From positions 186,001 to 250,000 of the forward strand of contig JAGKQI010000053.1 in NCBI GenBank assembly GCA_018806915.1: a stretch of 64,000 nucleotides of DNA, written 5' to 3'. The notes beneath the pieces are model-generated. The model worked only from the letters and a program-made list of their open reading frames with translations. It made no database searches and was not told the origin of the DNA. Positions 61,900 through 64,000 of this stretch are shown here, piece after piece. The translations under genes and the position numbers were made by a program. This stretch comes from Phytophthora colocasiae (Eukaryota > Oomycota > Peronosporomycetes > Peronosporales > Peronosporaceae). The number at the start of each line of letters is the position of its first letter. The first letter of the stretch is position 1.

Positions 61900-62785
61900 A
61901 TGAGTCAGCAAGGAAGTGATCCTGGGAGCGATTATCTGCCTACACCTCCCGATTCCCCAAGATCTCCTGACGGTCCGCCATCTCCCCACTCCGACATCTC
62001 GCGAGGTTCGTCGGGTCCGGCTCCAGACCACGCGCGCCCGCTCTCATCCGATGAGACTGGGCCGATGCCGGGCAGTCCAGGGCGGGATCGCCTGATGCGC
62101 GAACGCGATCAGCTAAGTCGTGAAGCCATGGAACTTCGGGCGCATGTCGACGCCATGGAGCTGTTCCGGGCGGACCAGCAGGGCGAGATCGCGCGTCTGG
62201 AGCGCGAGATCGTTGATCTCGCGGAGGAAGCCTCTGATCTCGATGGGTTGCGTATGCAGGTTCACCAGCTCCGATCGGAACGCGACGAGTTCGCGCGGCG
62301 TCTTAACTCTGCCCAGGCAGACCTAGATCGAGCTACAGAGGACCGGGATCGTTTGACTGAAGAGGTGGAACAAGCCACTAACGAGATCCAGGATCTCCAG
62401 GCGGAAGCCCGGATCCATGCTTGCGATCTGGCCGAGGCGAAGCAAGACTCCGTCACCGCCAAGGCCAGCTACAACCGGATCTCGGCTGATCTTGCACATC
62501 TCCAACTGGATTCCAGCCCCACGCCTTCGACCGGGGCTCCCACCCGATTGGCCCTGGCTGAGCGAGATCGAGCCTTGGCGGACTCCGCCCGAGCGACCGC
62601 TTACCTGACCAGTATCGCTGCCGAACGTGACCTGGTCACCGATCAACTCGCCCACGCTAACTCTGAACTGAACCGAGTCACCTCGGAGCGGGATCGCCTA
62701 CTTGTGGAACGAGACCAAGCGTTCGCAGATCGCGACAGAGCACAGACGGATCTCAGCACCGAGCGACAACGATCCACTCGTCTAG
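61900..62785 (+). CDS. aORF-D, exon 1, right copy
   Basis: Same start and length as 49545-50430, with a handful of substitutions that keep the frame and the coiled coil. Being a second copy in the other LTR, it shows that the gene is part of the LTR rather than a separate insertion. Confidence 0.75.
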
Positions 62786-62845
62786 GTACGCATATAGTCT
62801 AGATCCTCCACCTGACCATGATCACTCATATTCTGTTTGTCGTAG
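62786..62845 (+). other. Putative intron in aORF-D, right copy (60 nt)
   Basis: GTACGC...CACCTGACC...TTTGTCGTAG; three bases shorter than the left copy at a C-run, still a multiple of three, same in-frame TAG. Confidence 0.6.
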
Positions 62846-63702
62846 AGGATGATCTGATCGGTACCCATGCCGAAGTGCAGGAGTTAGAAGCGAGTCTTCA
62901 AGCACTGCAGGAGAACTACGATCAGGCGGAAGATAACGTATGGGCAACTACCAACGTCCTGACCGAAATGGTGTCTCGGCTCCGCGCTGCTCAAGATGAA
63001 CGGGGGGTCAAACGTGCTCTCAGTCCGCCCCCATCTCCTGCTACATCGCCCCCGCACAAGGCCTCGCGGACGGAGCCTCCCCCGACCGATCACGACGCGG
63101 CCACACCTGACGTTCCCGCTGGAGACCAACCTGGTGGCCAGGCCCAGGCGACCGAGCTCGAAGAAAAGCACGAGGAAGACCCAGACCCCTTCGATCTGGG
63201 TCCTGAACCCGCGATCCCGACTGGGCCGGATGCGGAGGAAGCAGATCGCACCCAGGCCACCTCGCAAGTGACCGTGGAAGCACCTTCCCCGAAGAAGGGT
63301 GGCTCGGATCGGTCCAAACGCAAGCCCGATCCGGAGCATGACGATGACGAAGAGGATTCTGGCGCTGGATCCGACGACGCTCTTCGGGCTACGATACTCC
63401 GATCGCTGTCGTGGCACCGCCGGCATGGAAATCCTCCTCCAGCATCCGGTGATCAAGGGGGGTCTGCTCCTTCGACGCCTCCGGCGCAGCCGACACCTCC
63501 GGGCGGCAGTTCCCCACAGACTCCGATCACTTCTCCTCAGGGGTCCCCGAGGGGTAGTCCAGCTGGCGGGAGCCCTCCCGGTGGGGGATCTCCGGGTGGC
63601 GGCTCCCGGCGGCTCGCCGCGCCCCCAGCTGCACCCTCCTCTGTTCGCGATCAGCTCGTCTATTCCCGGGTATGCGAACGTCCGGCAGTTTGCGGCGGGT
63701 GA
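62846..63702 (+). CDS. aORF-D, exon 2, right copy, frameshifted
   Basis: As 50494 onward, to the GSP-repeat linker. A 2 nt loss near 63605 (CTCTCCCGG to CTCCCGG) shifts the frame, ending at 63702; the undisturbed frame of the C-terminal domain is still readable to the window edge. Confidence 0.65.
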
Positions 63703-64000
63703 TGTCTTCCCGTGGGATCCGATGTTCATCGGAACTTTGGCGATCGTCGGTATGATCCTCTCCACATTGTCCAAAAGGCTGCTGCTACCTCCCGGATTCC
63801 TCTACCCAGCGAGATCACCGGCTAATCGCCCTTCCCGAGCCGGGGTCGGTTGGTTGGCTAGCCTGATCACTGGGCCCAACGTGCAGGCCCTACTTGCTAC
63901 CCGACCTTGGGAGGTGCTCCGCAACCGACCGGCCCCCCTCACCTTCGATCTCGGTCTACATCGTCGTGCTGGAACCATGCTGGGGCAGATCGCGGATGCC

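Larger units (their letters stand above)
48055..64000 (-). mobile_element. Family D Ty3/Gypsy element D1 with ~4.4 kb LTRs
   Basis: Minus-strand order: 5' LTR (60347 to beyond the window), gag, protease, RT with two RNase H domains, integrase-chromodomain, polypurine tract, 3' LTR (48055-52491). Element length would be about 16.8 kb or more. Protein motifs fit oomycete Chronos-type elements. Coding regions have two in-frame stops and frameshifts while the LTRs remain nearly identical. Confidence 0.9.
60347..64000 (-). repeat. D1 5' LTR, cut by the window edge
   Basis: Matches 48055-51660 with few substitutions and short length differences (the GATC array is ~60 bp longer). Its inner end GCTCCACCACA abuts the gag leader. 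It carries a second copy of the antisense gene. Confidence 0.85.

Noticed and set aside
1..64000. Host genes, tRNA or rRNA genes
   Set aside because: Every stretch could be assigned to one of the four retrotransposon families or their remnants; no tRNA-like cloverleaf or rRNA segment was recognised by eye.

Overview
This 64 kb window contains no recognisable host gene. It is a nest of Ty3/Gypsy LTR retrotransposons. The Pol and Gag proteins look like those of oomycetes (Phytophthora and downy-mildew relatives): a CX2CX4HX4C Gag, integrases followed by chromodomains, and, in two families, a second plant/archaea-like RNase H behind the usual one, as in the oomycete group published as Chronos. 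I therefore infer a repeat-rich, probably heterochromatic region of an oomycete chromosome. Organism and family names rest on recognition, not on a search.

Four families are present. Family A has a ~460 bp LTR, family B a ~412 bp LTR, family C a ~1.9 kb LTR and family D a ~4.4 kb LTR. From left to right: A1 3' half (1-2682, minus); B1 3' part (2683-9501, minus); B2 3' part (9502-11010, plus); A2 3' part (11011-15157, plus); an LTR-C scrap (15158-15487); A1 5' half (15488-19898, plus); B1 5' part (19899-20775, plus); B2 5' part (20776-25824, minus); a Gag scrap A4 (25825-25973); B3 (25974-45677, plus), which holds a complete 17.6 kb family C element (26897-44462) flanked by GTTT; A3 (45678-48054, minus); and D1 (48055 to beyond 64000, minus). 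The broken B1, B2 and A1 pieces fit together exactly if 9502-20775 is a secondary inversion. A1 was a single element into which B1 inserted with the 5 bp target duplication CGTGA.

Three things stand out. (1) Every family carries a long open reading frame on the strand opposite to gag-pol, at the 3' end of the element. In A and B it overlaps the chromodomain end of pol, in C it lies between pol and the 3' LTR, and in D it lies inside the giant LTR, is present in both LTR copies and appears to contain a short spliceosomal intron. The products are Ser/Pro-rich, coiled-coil proteins of unknown function. (2) Families A and B are saturated from LTR to LTR, coding regions included, with short perfect inverted repeats. 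(3) Gag-pol expression appears to use -1 frameshifting: GGGAAAC plus a stem in B, and GTTAAAC directly before the gag stop in C and D.

Most copies are damaged by stops, frameshifts, deletions or loss of catalytic residues. C1 is the freshest, with LTRs differing at about eight positions by eye and nearly open frames. Start codons are ATG unless stated. PBS tRNAs, exact LTR ages and family names could not be determined by reading alone.
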